Source of the DNA: Thermoplasmatales archaeon
Lineage (GTDB): Archaea > Thermoplasmatota > Penumbrarchaeia > Penumbrarchaeales > Penumbrarchaeaceae
Length of the DNA: 48,769 bases
Direction: 5' to 3'
Assembly (NCBI GenBank): GCA_030595715.1
Contig: JAUVCN010000006.1
Coordinates: 1-48,769, forward strand
This document shows positions 16,659-24,415 of the stretch, in pieces. A program made the position numbers and the translations under genes. Below the pieces are notes generated by a model. That model was not told where the DNA came from, made no database searches, and worked only from the letters and a program-made list of their open reading frames with translations. Numbering within the stretch: position 1 is the first letter of the stretch; every line of letters begins with the position of its first letter.

Positions 16659-18209
16659 TCAGTCCGCGTCCTTTGCCTCGACATCCATCCCTTTTCCATC
16701 TCTGGTCGTCACCACGTTCCTGATCAATTTGGTGACGTCCACTCCCGTGAGGGATTCAACAAGGGCAGGCATCTGTGCAGCAATATCAACGGTCTTGCTG
16801 ACAAATCCGTTGGGGCCCTGGTCACCCATGACGATGACCTTGTCAACACCCTCCAGCGAGGATGCAGCAGACTTGACGATCTCGGGCAGCTTGTCGACGA
16901 TGAGCTGTGTGATGGCTGCGTCGCCATACTTTCTCCATGCGGCTGCTTTCTTCTCCATTGCCTCTGCTTCTGCAAGACCTTTGGCTTTTATCGCATCTGC
17001 CTCGGCGTTACCCTTGAGCCTAATGATCTCGGCCTCGGCAGTTCCTTCCTGCCTGATCTTGGCCGCCTGTCCCTCGGCTAGTTTCTCCAGCTTCTCCTTC
17101 TCACCGTCGGCTGTGAGTTTGAGCTGGCTCTGGGTTGCCTCTGCGTTCAGGATGGTCCTGATCTTCTCGGCCTCTGCGATCTTTTCGATCTTGCCTTTTT
17201 CTCCATTGGCCTCCGCGATCTTGGCGTCAGCAGCAGCTTTTGCCGGGACGACCTGGATAGCTTCTTGCTCCTTGGCCTTCCTTATTATCTCCCTCTCCTG
17301 GAGTTCGATACGCTTCTGCTTTTCCTCGATCTCGATCTGGATCTGTTCCTTCACGAGCTCCTGCCTTCTCTTCTTGTCCTGCAGGTCAAAGGCGATAGAC
17401 CTGTTGGCCTTGGAGATCTCGACCTCTGCCTCGGCATTCTCCCTGGTGATGTCCCTCTCCTTGTGGAAGATGGCCACCTGTCCTTCTGCCTCCGCATTTG
17501 CCCTTTCAGCTTCTCTGGCCGCTCCAGCCTCCTTGACGGTGGCTTCCTTGTTGGCAATAGCTTCGCCTATCCTTGCATCTCTTTTGACCTCTGCTGTCCT
17601 TCTCTTACCAAGGGCCGTGATGTAACCGAATTGGTCCTCGATATCCCTTATAACGAAGGATCTGATCTCGATACCCATGTTCCTCAGGTCCTTTGCCGCC
17701 TGCGACTGGATCGCTGTTGCCACGGCATCCCTGTCGGAGTTGATGGCCTCGATGGTCATCGTGGCACATATCCCTCTGACGTGGCCCTCGAGGGTCTTCT
17801 GGGCAATATCATTGATCTCTCTATCCGTCTTGTGGAGCAGCTGCTCCGCAGCGGTATAAAGCGATGCCTCGTCGGATGCGATCTTCACCTGGGTCACGGC
17901 CTTGGTGTTCATCTGGGCACCGGAGGTCTTGACATCGGTGACGATGTCGGTAACAGTTATCTCCAGGGTCCTTACATCAAGAGGGAGGTAGTCATATCCC
18001 TGAAGGACAGGGACAATGAACTTCCCACCTCCTGATACGACCGAGTAACCTCTCGATCCCCTTTTCACACCTTTACCGTATACGACCATTGCTTTGTCCG
18101 GTGGTACTCTCTTGTACCTGCTCGCATAGATCAGAACTACGAAGAGACCAATTGCAAATAGCCCCCCTATTATCAGGCCAACGATCGTCAACCCACTCAA
18201 TAGATCCAT
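16659..18209 (-). CDS. Flotillin-like SPFH-domain membrane scaffold
   Basis: The protein has 516 residues. An N-terminal membrane segment (IVGLIIGGLFAIGLFVVLIY, about 9-28) is followed by an SPFH/PHB domain (VPPDKAMVVYGKGVKRG up to about residue 215), then a long coiled-coil rich in EA/AE dipeptides (about 215-430, with GEAIANKEATVKEAG and repeated AEAE runs), and a C-terminal region (YGDAAITQLIVDKLPEIVKS). This is the flotillin/FloT architecture: oligomers anchored in the membrane that organise protein-rich microdomains. The start is supported by GAGGTGAG upstream. The NfeD-like gene precedes it by 26 nt, the classical partner arrangement. No frameshift or missing segment is seen. Confidence 0.92.
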   Translation of the reverse strand: MDLLSGLTIVGLIIGGLFAIGLFVVLIYASRYKRVPPDKAMVVYGKGVKRGSRGYSVVSGGGKFIVPVLQGYDYLPLDVRTLEITVTDIVTDVKTSGAQMNTKAVTQVKIASDEASLYTAAEQLLHKTDREINDIAQKTLEGHVRGICATMTIEAINSDRDAVATAIQSQAAKDLRNMGIEIRSFVIRDIEDQFGYITALGKRRTAEVKRDARIGEAIANKEATVKEAGAAREAERANAEAEGQVAIFHKERDITRENAEAEVEISKANRSIAFDLQDKKRRQELVKEQIQIEIEEKQKRIELQEREIIRKAKEQEAIQVVPAKAAADAKIAEANGEKGKIEKIAEAEKIRTILNAEATQSQLKLTADGEKEKLEKLAEGQAAKIRQEGTAEAEIIRLKGNAEADAIKAKGLAEAEAMEKKAAAWRKYGDAAITQLIVDKLPEIVKSAASSLEGVDKVIVMGDQGPNGFVSKTVDIAAQMPALVESLTGVDVTKLIRNVVTTRDGKGMDVEAKDAD

Positions 18210-18235
18210 TTTTTCTCACCTCTGTTTTGTTTCAT

Positions 18236-18823
18236 TTATTTCCCCTTCTTCCCTTGCTCTTTGGTCTTGGACCTCTTGGTCCTCCTCCATTTATCTATCG
18301 TAACGACTTTGACCTTATCTCCGAGGCTCTCGGATATCATTACCTCTGTATTTGTCTTGACAAGGTTGGACGACACAGCAGGAACCAATGTCCTGCCTCT
18401 CTGTTCGGTGAACAGGGTGACCTGCCCCTCCTGTCCCGGTTTGATCGTGATGGTGACCGTGGCCTTTTTACCTACCAGTTTTTTGTATTTGACCGTGGAA
18501 TCAGCTGAGAATAATTTTAGGAAATATCTCACAGCCAGAAATAGGAGGAATGCCATAGCAATTGCTGAAACACCTCCGATCACCGGTGCCAATATATCAT
18601 GCACACCGAAAAATGTTAAGATCGCCGAGACACCTCCGAATACCGCCAGAAAAGCAAGGACCACAGGTAGACCCAAACTCCCTCCTCCATCTATATCAAG
18701 GTCTGCATCACCAATGTCCAGGTCAAAGTCAAGGTCAAGTCCTCCGAAGATCCCCAGCAAAATAAGTATCAATAGGGCCGCTGCTCCGATCCCGGCATAA
18801 ACAAAGAACATAACTGCGACCAT
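18236..18823 (-). CDS. NfeD-like membrane protein, flotillin partner
   Basis: The protein has 195 residues. It shows an N-terminal hydrophobic helix (MVAVMFFVYAGIGAAALLIL), a short loop of repeated D-L-D residues (GLDLDFDLDIGDADLDIDGG), two further membrane helices (about 55-110) and a C-terminal OB-fold-like domain (LVGKKATVTITIKPGQEGQV...). This matches the NfeD1b/YqiJ type found next to flotillins, thought to modulate flotillin assemblies. The start at 18823 follows the TPR gene's stop by one base and uses GAGGTGGAT as a ribosome site; a GTG at 18832 is less likely. The tail is very basic (RRTKRSKTKEQGKKGK). Confidence 0.85.
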   Translation of the reverse strand: MVAVMFFVYAGIGAAALLILILLGIFGGLDLDFDLDIGDADLDIDGGGSLGLPVVLAFLAVFGGVSAILTFFGVHDILAPVIGGVSAIAMAFLLFLAVRYFLKLFSADSTVKYKKLVGKKATVTITIKPGQEGQVTLFTEQRGRTLVPAVSSNLVKTNTEVMISESLGDKVKVVTIDKWRRTKRSKTKEQGKKGK

Positions 18824-18824
18824 T

Positions 18825-19793
18825 CTATCCACCTCTCCTGGATTTGTAATCGAGCCATTGTTGACATCTGTTCATATTCGTTGTATAGGTCCCCTCGTGG
18901 GGGTCCAGGTTCTTTGCCTTGAGGAAGAAGTTCATTGCCCGTTTGTACTGGCCGCTTTCCATAAGGGCCAGTGCATATTCGTTGTATGCGAAGGCCTTCT
19001 TCTTGGTCTTTGTGGATATTGAACTCAGGGACCTGGAGATGTCTTGATATTGAGGTGCCGGTGAATATATCTCCTTCTGTCTTGGAGGCGGCGTTATGAT
19101 CGGCCCATTATCCGTTCCGATCACCTCATGGACAGGCCGATCGGGCTGGTAATGTTTCCTCGACGATCTTGCGACAGGTTCGTTTATCGGCACTGTCCTC
19201 TTCTTCTTCGGTCCCCGGATCATGAACTCGTTGCTTGCCGGTTCGATCCTCCTCTGATCGTGATATGATAGCTGGGGTTCGACCCTCTCGGTTGGCATCA
19301 ATACCTGATCCGATGTAGTATTCCTCGGCTCCCCCCATTTCGCCTCATATGTCTGGTCCCTTCCCCAGTCCGTTTCGTAATCACTGTCACGACTAACGAT
19401 CAATGAGTCAGGGCCTTTTGCCGGATCGATCTTGGGCCAATCCTCCGGATTCGAGGTCTCTTCGATGTTCGAGATACCCATGTTCCTGAAACCAATTGCG
19501 AAATGGTCCCTGAAAACTACTCCCTGTAATCTTGCCTGGATCATGCGATTGTGATCGAAGAACAGCTCACGGTCATGATCGAAAAAACGATTTCTATGGA
19601 CATCGACCCTCGGATTGCGAAATTTGACATGGCAAACAGAGGTATCATAGATTACTTCTGTACTCCTGATTTTCCTCTTTCTCTTCCCAACGGACAATTT
19701 TTTCCGCTCCTCGGAGATATCATATCCCCCATTGACCAAACGGGGATATGAATATAAATTAGTTTTCGAACAGAACCCATCATATTTGATCAT
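18825..19793 (-). CDS. Protein of unknown function with C-terminal TPR motif
   Basis: The reading frame holds 322 codons. The only recognisable part is at the C-terminus (about residues 262-310): AFAYNEYALALMESGQYKRA followed by MNFFLKAKNLDPHEGTY, a TPR-type helical pair. The middle is polar and probably disordered (many D, R and P). The start is uncertain: the first ATG is at 19793, but ATGs at 19544 and 19481 or a TTG at 19697 preceded by GAGGAG are possible; a TATA-like TTTATATT near 19757 would place transcription near 19732 and favour the TTG. It immediately precedes the NfeD-like and flotillin genes and is probably translated with them. Confidence 0.7.
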   Translation of the reverse strand: MIKYDGFCSKTNLYSYPRLVNGGYDISEERKKLSVGKRKRKIRSTEVIYDTSVCHVKFRNPRVDVHRNRFFDHDRELFFDHNRMIQARLQGVVFRDHFAIGFRNMGISNIEETSNPEDWPKIDPAKGPDSLIVSRDSDYETDWGRDQTYEAKWGEPRNTTSDQVLMPTERVEPQLSYHDQRRIEPASNEFMIRGPKKKRTVPINEPVARSSRKHYQPDRPVHEVIGTDNGPIITPPPRQKEIYSPAPQYQDISRSLSSISTKTKKKAFAYNEYALALMESGQYKRAMNFFLKAKNLDPHEGTYTTNMNRCQQWLDYKSRRGG

Positions 19794-19811
19794 AAGTTCA
19801 TAATATGAATT

Positions 19812-20510
19812 CTATTCATTTTCCTTTACTTTTCTCTTGCCCGTGATAAAGAAACCGGATCTCGGAGATAGGTAATACAATTTCATTATATACGGTTTCA
19901 ATTTCTTGGAGAAAGTATCCTCCAATTCATTCTTGGTAAAGAGGCCGTGATCATCGACAAGTAATAATATCGACTTGTTCCAGGATCCGAGATTTCCGAT
20001 CTCTTTCATGATCTCACGTTCAAGGTCCTTCATTCCATACGTCTTCGAGAACCTTCCGGTAAGGTTATTCTTTCTTTTTGCATACTGGACCTCCGAGTTC
20101 TTGATCACGCTGATGGCTGCTCCCGATGTGAATCTCCAAGAAGAGATGGATGTTGATCTCTTCTTTGAAAAACGTGAGGTAACAGCAAATTGCATGGAAG
20201 ATAGGTCGATATAGCTGATATCCGCCCTTGCCTTGTCACCTTTTTCAAGACCCAGATTCGTATGGATCGGAGTTGTGGATATCTGTTCGGACTTGAACCT
20301 CTTCTCTCTCCATCTTCCATCTTTTCCTATGGTGTATCTACCAGTTTCAACTTCATGGATCTCAAAAAGGTCCTTCATTCTTGAATAGAGGTCCGCTACG
20401 ATATCCCATTTATTGAGATAGATGAACGGTGTTTTCTGATAATCCACTTTGACCCTGGAGAATGCCTTCTCAAATGATTCTACAAATGGAGTGGACCATG
20501 ATCTATGCAT
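19812..20510 (-). CDS. Unknown 232-residue protein, alpha/beta with nuclease-like pattern
   Basis: No family is recognised. The protein is basic (many K and R). Visible segments include ADISYIDLSSMQFAVTSRFS, a beta-hairpin-like IDLSS-x-FAVTSRF run, and AAISVIKNSEVQYAKRKNNL, then SWNKSILLLVDDHGLFTKNE, which resembles a core strand ending in an acidic pair, and a C-terminal LYYLSPRSGFFITG. A nuclease or nucleotide-binding role is only a guess. TTAAATAA near 20532-20539 is about 25 nt from the ATG, so the mRNA is probably leaderless. It lies 18 nt before the TPR gene reading frame on the same strand but could be an independent unit. Confidence 0.75.
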   Translation of the reverse strand: MHRSWSTPFVESFEKAFSRVKVDYQKTPFIYLNKWDIVADLYSRMKDLFEIHEVETGRYTIGKDGRWREKRFKSEQISTTPIHTNLGLEKGDKARADISYIDLSSMQFAVTSRFSKKRSTSISSWRFTSGAAISVIKNSEVQYAKRKNNLTGRFSKTYGMKDLEREIMKEIGNLGSWNKSILLLVDDHGLFTKNELEDTFSKKLKPYIMKLYYLSPRSGFFITGKRKVKENE

Positions 20511-20586
20511 ATTATTGCATGATATCTGATTTATTTAACAATTTCTTAAAAAACCAAAATATTGGTTGTTGATATCCTGTAAAGGT

Positions 20587-20724
20587 ATGATCGTTCAGGG
20601 TCACTTCACAGGATATTACCGGGATCAAAGGACATTGGCCCGTGATCTGGAAGGATCTACCGAAAAATTGGATGAGAATGGGCAGGAGGTCCTGCTTTTC
20701 GGATGCGATAAATTATATATGTAA
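20587..20724 (+). CDS. Possible 45-residue small ORF upstream of SRP54
   Basis: ATG at 20587 opens 45 codons (MIVQGHFTGYYRDQRTLARD...) ending in TAA at 20722. Codon choice is in keeping with neighbouring genes, but there is only a weak ribosome site (AAAGGT) and the end overlaps the SRP54 TATA region. No homologue is recognised. Low confidence. Confidence 0.25.
   Translation: MIVQGHFTGYYRDQRTLARDLEGSTEKLDENGQEVLLFGCDKLYM
20713..20720 (+). promoter_or_regulatory. TATA box of the SRP54 gene
   Basis: TTATATAT is centred about 25 nt before position 20742, giving a leader of about 12 nt with the ribosome-site match GGTGATC at 20743-20749. That geometry supports a start near 20751-20757 rather than the downstream GTG at 20889. 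Confidence 0.55.
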
Positions 20725-20753
20725 AAGAGCTGATGGCGCGACGGTGATCTATT

Positions 20754-22112
20754 ACGGTACTGGATTCCCTTGGTGATTCCCTCAGAGGAACCCTCAAGAA
20801 GATCGCAAATGCGTCTTACATTGACAAGGACATCATTAAGGAAGTTGTCCGTGACATTCAGAGAGCACTCCTTCAGGCAGATATCAACGTGAAACTGGTG
20901 CTTTCGATCACCAAGGAAGTGGAAAGAAGGAGCCTGGAGGAAAAGCCCCCTGCCGGGATGTCATCCCGGGAGCATGTCATCAGGATCATATATGACGAAC
21001 TTGTGAAGATCCTGGGTGAGGGAAGGGACGTCACCCTGAAAAGACATGTAATAATGATGATCGGTCTTTATGGCCAGGGCAAGACCACCACCACGGCGAA
21101 GCTTGCCAAGTACTTCCAGAAAAGGGGCCTCAAGGTCGGTTTGATCGCAGCTGATATCCATCGACCGGCGGCCTATGACCAATTGAGACAACTGGCAGAG
21201 AAGATCAATATCCCGATCTATGGCAATCCAAAGGCCAATAGAGCTGTTGCCGTGGTCAAGAACGGAATGAAGCAGCACGTTGATGCAGACGTTATCATCA
21301 TCGATACGGCTGGCAGGCATTCCCTCGAAGAAGATCTGATCGATGAGATGAAGAGGATCTCAAAGGTGGCAAAACCGGATGAGAAATTCCTGGTCCTTGA
21401 CGCTGCTGTTGGCCAGCAGGCAGGACCCCAGGCGCAGGCATTCCATGATGCGGTCCAGGTCACGGGTGTGATAATCACCAAGCTTGATGGAACAGCAAAG
21501 GGTGGAGGGGCATTATCAGCGGTATCTGTCACAAATGCCCCCGTCACGTTCATCGGTGTCGGCGAGCATATTGATGACCTCGAGAAGTTCGACCCTCCCC
21601 GGTTCATATCAAGGATGCTCGGTATGGGAGACCTCCAGACCCTGCTCGAAAAAGCCCAGGAATCCATGGAAGATGGAGATGCAGAAGTGGTTGCCAGGAA
21701 GATGATGTCCGGCAAGTTCACTCTTCTGGATATGAGGGACCAGATGGAGATGCTCAACAAGATGGGACCTCTTGACAAGGTCATGGGGATGCTTCCCCAG
21801 GGTTTCGGAGGTTTCAAGGCGCCGGGTATGGATAAACAGTCTGCTCACGAGACACAGGAGCGCCTGAAGAGGTTCAAGGTGATCATGTCATCCATGACCC
21901 ACTATGAACTGGAGAATCCAAAGGAGATCAAATCTTCCAGGATCAAGAGGATCTCAAGAGGCGCCGGGGTCGATCAGAAGGAGGTCAGGTCCCTCCTGAA
22001 ATACTACAACATGTCTCAAAAGGCCGTCAAGGGCCTTACATCCAATCGCAGGATGAGAAAGAAGTTGATGAAACAGCTTCAGATGCCCGAGATGGACGGA
22101 TTGGACATGTAA
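20754..22112 (+). CDS. srp54: Signal recognition particle GTPase SRP54 (apparent ACG start)
   Basis: SRP54 binds signal sequences and SRP RNA and delivers ribosomes to the membrane receptor. The N domain begins VLDSLGDSLRGTLKKIANAS, the G domain has GLYGQGKTTTTAKLAKYF (P-loop), DTAGRHSLEEDL (G3) and TKLDGTAKGGGA (G4), and the M domain contains Met-rich helices and SSRIKRISRGAGV for RNA binding. Length from 20754 is 452 residues, standard for archaea. The first ATG/GTG/TTG in frame is a GTG at 20889, which would delete about 45 conserved residues. In frame upstream there is a TGA at 20745-20747. The position of the usual initiator Met (M-V-L-D) is an ACG at 20754; an ATT at 20751 is the other option. 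A GGTGATC ribosome site precedes both. Coordinates therefore assume ACG. Confidence 0.9.
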   Translation, partial: TVLDSLGDSLRGTLKKIANASYIDKDIIKEVVRDIQRALLQADINVKLVLSITKEVERRSLEEKPPAGMSSREHVIRIIYDELVKILGEGRDVTLKRHVIMMIGLYGQGKTTTTAKLAKYFQKRGLKVGLIAADIHRPAAYDQLRQLAEKINIPIYGNPKANRAVAVVKNGMKQHVDADVIIIDTAGRHSLEEDLIDEMKRISKVAKPDEKFLVLDAAVGQQAGPQAQAFHDAVQVTGVIITKLDGTAKGGGALSAVSVTNAPVTFIGVGEHIDDLEKFDPPRFISRMLGMGDLQTLLEKAQESMEDGDAEVVARKMMSGKFTLLDMRDQMEMLNKMGPLDKVMGMLPQGFGGFKAPGMDKQSAHETQERLKRFKVIMSSMTHYELENPKEIKSSRIKRISRGAGVDQKEVRSLLKYYNMSQKAVKGLTSNRRMRKKLMKQLQMPEMDGLDM

Positions 22113-22196
22113 GTTCGTTCATATGACCGCAGGGGGCATAATTCTTAAAATCTAAGGATGACTACCCCTTGATGTGCCTCACGGTACACTTATTTG

Positions 22197-23588
22197 ATGA
22201 TCATCCGATACGGATGGACCTTGTTGGGTATGGGGGTGTTTATAGGCATGTTCGATCTTCCGCTTGGTAGCTGGATCATCCTCGGGATAACTGTACTTTT
22301 TGGTCTCTACATGGCCTGGACCATCGGTGCAAACGATGTTGCGAACTCCATGGGTACGGTTTTTGGTTCAAAGACACTTTCACTGAAGAAGATCATCTTG
22401 ATAGCTGTCGTTTTTGAGTTCCTTGGAGCATTCCTGGTTGGTGCACACGTTACAAAAACACTGAAGTCGGGGATCGTTGACCCAACTCCTTTTCAGGAAT
22501 CCTCTATGTTCAGTGGTCAGGGGGAATACCTGTTCATAGCTGGAATGCTGGCGGTCCTTCTGGCTGCATCGTTATGGGTGACATTGGCCACATACAGGTC
22601 CCTGCCGATCTCCACAAGTCAATCCATCGTCGGAGCGGTGGCCGGATTCGGGGTCGTATCGATCATGATGGGTGATATAGATCCGAAGTTCCTCGATGTT
22701 GGAGCCCTGGCAGGTATCTCGATCGGTTGGGTCATTTCCCCGATATTTGGAGGGATCGTTTCATTTCTTCTATTCTTCCTCATCAAGCGGACCATATTCG
22801 AATCCAAGAATATTGAAAAAAGAGCGAACTGGTCGATCTACTTCTTCATTTTCACAGTGATCTTCATTCTGCTTCTTGCAGGCCTTTCTGGAGGTTTGAA
22901 GAACCTCCGGAATGTGGTTGAAAGCGTTCTTCCAGGCACCACTCTTGATCTCCTGTTCAACGATCATCTGGTCAAGATACTGCTGATCACATTGATCTCA
23001 TTGATCTTTACCACGATCTACGGCATCTCATTCTCAAGAAAGAAGAAGGACATGGGATTGAGTCCGATGAAAAGGGTAGAATCGATGTTTGGTGGACTGT
23101 TACTGCTCACCGCATGTTATGTTGCCTTTGCCCATGGCGCAAATGACGTGGCCAACGCGGTAGGACCGGTTGCAGCCATTGCCCAGATCCTAGTAGATGG
23201 GAGTATCTCGGACACTGTCACAATACCCATATGGATCCTTGGACTTGGGGGGTTGGGCATAATCCTTGGTGTTGCCACCTGGGGATACAAGGTCATGGAG
23301 ACCATTGGCAGGAGGATTACCAAGATCACCCCTACAAGGGGTTTCTCTGCTTCATTCGGAGCCGCTTCTTCGGTTCTGGTCTGTTCAATTATCGGGATAC
23401 CCGTCTCCACATCACAGATCATCGTTGGAGCGGTGATCGGGGTTGGTTTGGCAGGTGGTATCAATGCGATCGATCTAAGGGTTATCCGTAACATCGTTGT
23501 GTCATGGCTCTTTACGATACCGGTCTCTGCAATTACCACCGGTTTGATCTATATAGCATTCAGGGCAATAGCAATACAATTCATTTAA
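22197..23588 (+). CDS. pit: Low-affinity inorganic phosphate transporter, PiT family
   Basis: An integral membrane symporter for phosphate (H+ or Na+ coupled). The 463 residues include about ten hydrophobic segments and the duplicated family signature: WTIGANDVANSMGTVFGSK in the first half and AFAHGANDVANAVGPVAAIA in the second. The start is uncertain: ATG at 22197 follows a TTG at 22194, and ATGs further in (LLGMGVFIGMFDLPLG) could also serve; no strong ribosome site marks one. The gene is followed after 12 nt by a DUF47 PhoU-like gene with GGAGGTCATCAC, so the two form an operon, the standard PiT plus regulator pair. Confidence 0.94.
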   Translation: MIIRYGWTLLGMGVFIGMFDLPLGSWIILGITVLFGLYMAWTIGANDVANSMGTVFGSKTLSLKKIILIAVVFEFLGAFLVGAHVTKTLKSGIVDPTPFQESSMFSGQGEYLFIAGMLAVLLAASLWVTLATYRSLPISTSQSIVGAVAGFGVVSIMMGDIDPKFLDVGALAGISIGWVISPIFGGIVSFLLFFLIKRTIFESKNIEKRANWSIYFFIFTVIFILLLAGLSGGLKNLRNVVESVLPGTTLDLLFNDHLVKILLITLISLIFTTIYGISFSRKKKDMGLSPMKRVESMFGGLLLLTACYVAFAHGANDVANAVGPVAAIAQILVDGSISDTVTIPIWILGLGGLGIILGVATWGYKVMETIGRRITKITPTRGFSASFGAASSVLVCSIIGIPVSTSQIIVGAVIGVGLAGGINAIDLRVIRNIVVSWLFTIPVSAITTGLIYIAFRAIAIQFI

Positions 23589-23600
23589 GGAGGTCATCAC

Positions 23601-24305
23601 ATGGAAAAAGAATCCATATTTGGAAATATCCGCGCTCCGATCCTGAATGCCATCTACAAGAATCCTTTTGACGGATTGAACCATCATTCAAAGAAGCTCG
23701 AAGAATGCGTTGTTCATATGGGGAAATGTCTAAGGTCATACCTGGAAGGTGATTTCGAGAAGGCCGAGGGATACAGAGAATTGGTGAGCAAGACCGAACA
23801 TGAGGCCGACCTGATCAAAGCAAATATCAGAGCCCATATCCCGAGGTCCATCTTCATGCCAACGGCAAAGGATCAATTCCATATGCTTCTCCATGATGCT
23901 GATTCGATATTGGATTACGCAGAGGACGTTGCAGTCCTACTCACAATGAAGAGGACCAATGTCCCAGATGGTGTGGCGAAGGGTCTCAAGGAACTATCCT
24001 TTAAGGTTCTGGAATGCGTTGATGAATTCCAGAAGATAATGGGCTCACTGGAAGAGTTGACGGAATACAGTTTCAGAGGGAATGAGAGAGATAGGGTCAA
24101 GGAATTGATCAAGAACGTACATCAATTGGAACATGAATCGGACCTGATCGAGTTCAAGATCTCGAAGGACCTGTTCAATATGGATCAAAACACCCTTGAT
24201 CCTATCTCGATAATGCATCTCTTGAAGGTGATAGATCGTTTGGGCCAGGTTGCAGACAAGTCCGAAAATGCAGCAGATAGGGTCAGAGCTATGATGGCAA
24301 AATAG
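23601..24305 (+). CDS. DUF47 PhoU-like regulator of the PiT transporter
   Basis: The 234-residue helical protein has two PhoU-like three-helix bundles with the metal-binding type motifs VSKTEHEADLIKANIRAHI and VHQLEHESDLIEFKISKDLF (E-x-E/H-x-x-x-D patterns typical of the family). Members are encoded next to PiT genes and are believed to control phosphate uptake. GGAGGTCATCAC just before the ATG is one of the strongest ribosome sites here. It is the second gene of the PiT operon. Confidence 0.9.
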   Translation: MEKESIFGNIRAPILNAIYKNPFDGLNHHSKKLEECVVHMGKCLRSYLEGDFEKAEGYRELVSKTEHEADLIKANIRAHIPRSIFMPTAKDQFHMLLHDADSILDYAEDVAVLLTMKRTNVPDGVAKGLKELSFKVLECVDEFQKIMGSLEELTEYSFRGNERDRVKELIKNVHQLEHESDLIEFKISKDLFNMDQNTLDPISIMHLLKVIDRLGQVADKSENAADRVRAMMAK

Positions 24306-24340
24306 AATTGAACCTGACCATCTTCAAAAATAAATAGAAT

Positions 24341-24350
24341 ATATATAATC
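24341..24350 (+). promoter_or_regulatory. TATA box of the Na/Pi cotransporter operon
   Basis: AATATATATAATCC-type sequence in the 110-bp gap after the DUF47 gene. Transcription about 25 nt downstream leaves a leader of some 45 nt before the ATG at 24416, so the second phosphate module has its own promoter. Confidence 0.5.
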
Positions 24351-24415
24351 CATAGTTCTCGGTATTTTATAGTGATTACAGTAAAATCATCGAGTTATAT
24401 CAAAACCTGAGGCAC

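Noticed and set aside
16729-17625. Long plus-strand open frame of 298 codons
   Set aside because: It is antisense to the flotillin coiled-coil; the Ala/Ser/Leu-rich translation is a mirror of the repetitive GAG/GCC codons of the real gene.
19551-19751. Plus-strand 66-residue frame opposite the TPR gene start
   Set aside because: It has no ribosome site or promoter; the peptide looks plausible but the start of the minus-strand gene is uncertain here, so I cannot rule it out fully. Left out of the list.
20889-22112. SRP54 starting at the GTG at 20889
   Set aside because: It would delete about 45 residues of the conserved N domain which are encoded intact upstream.
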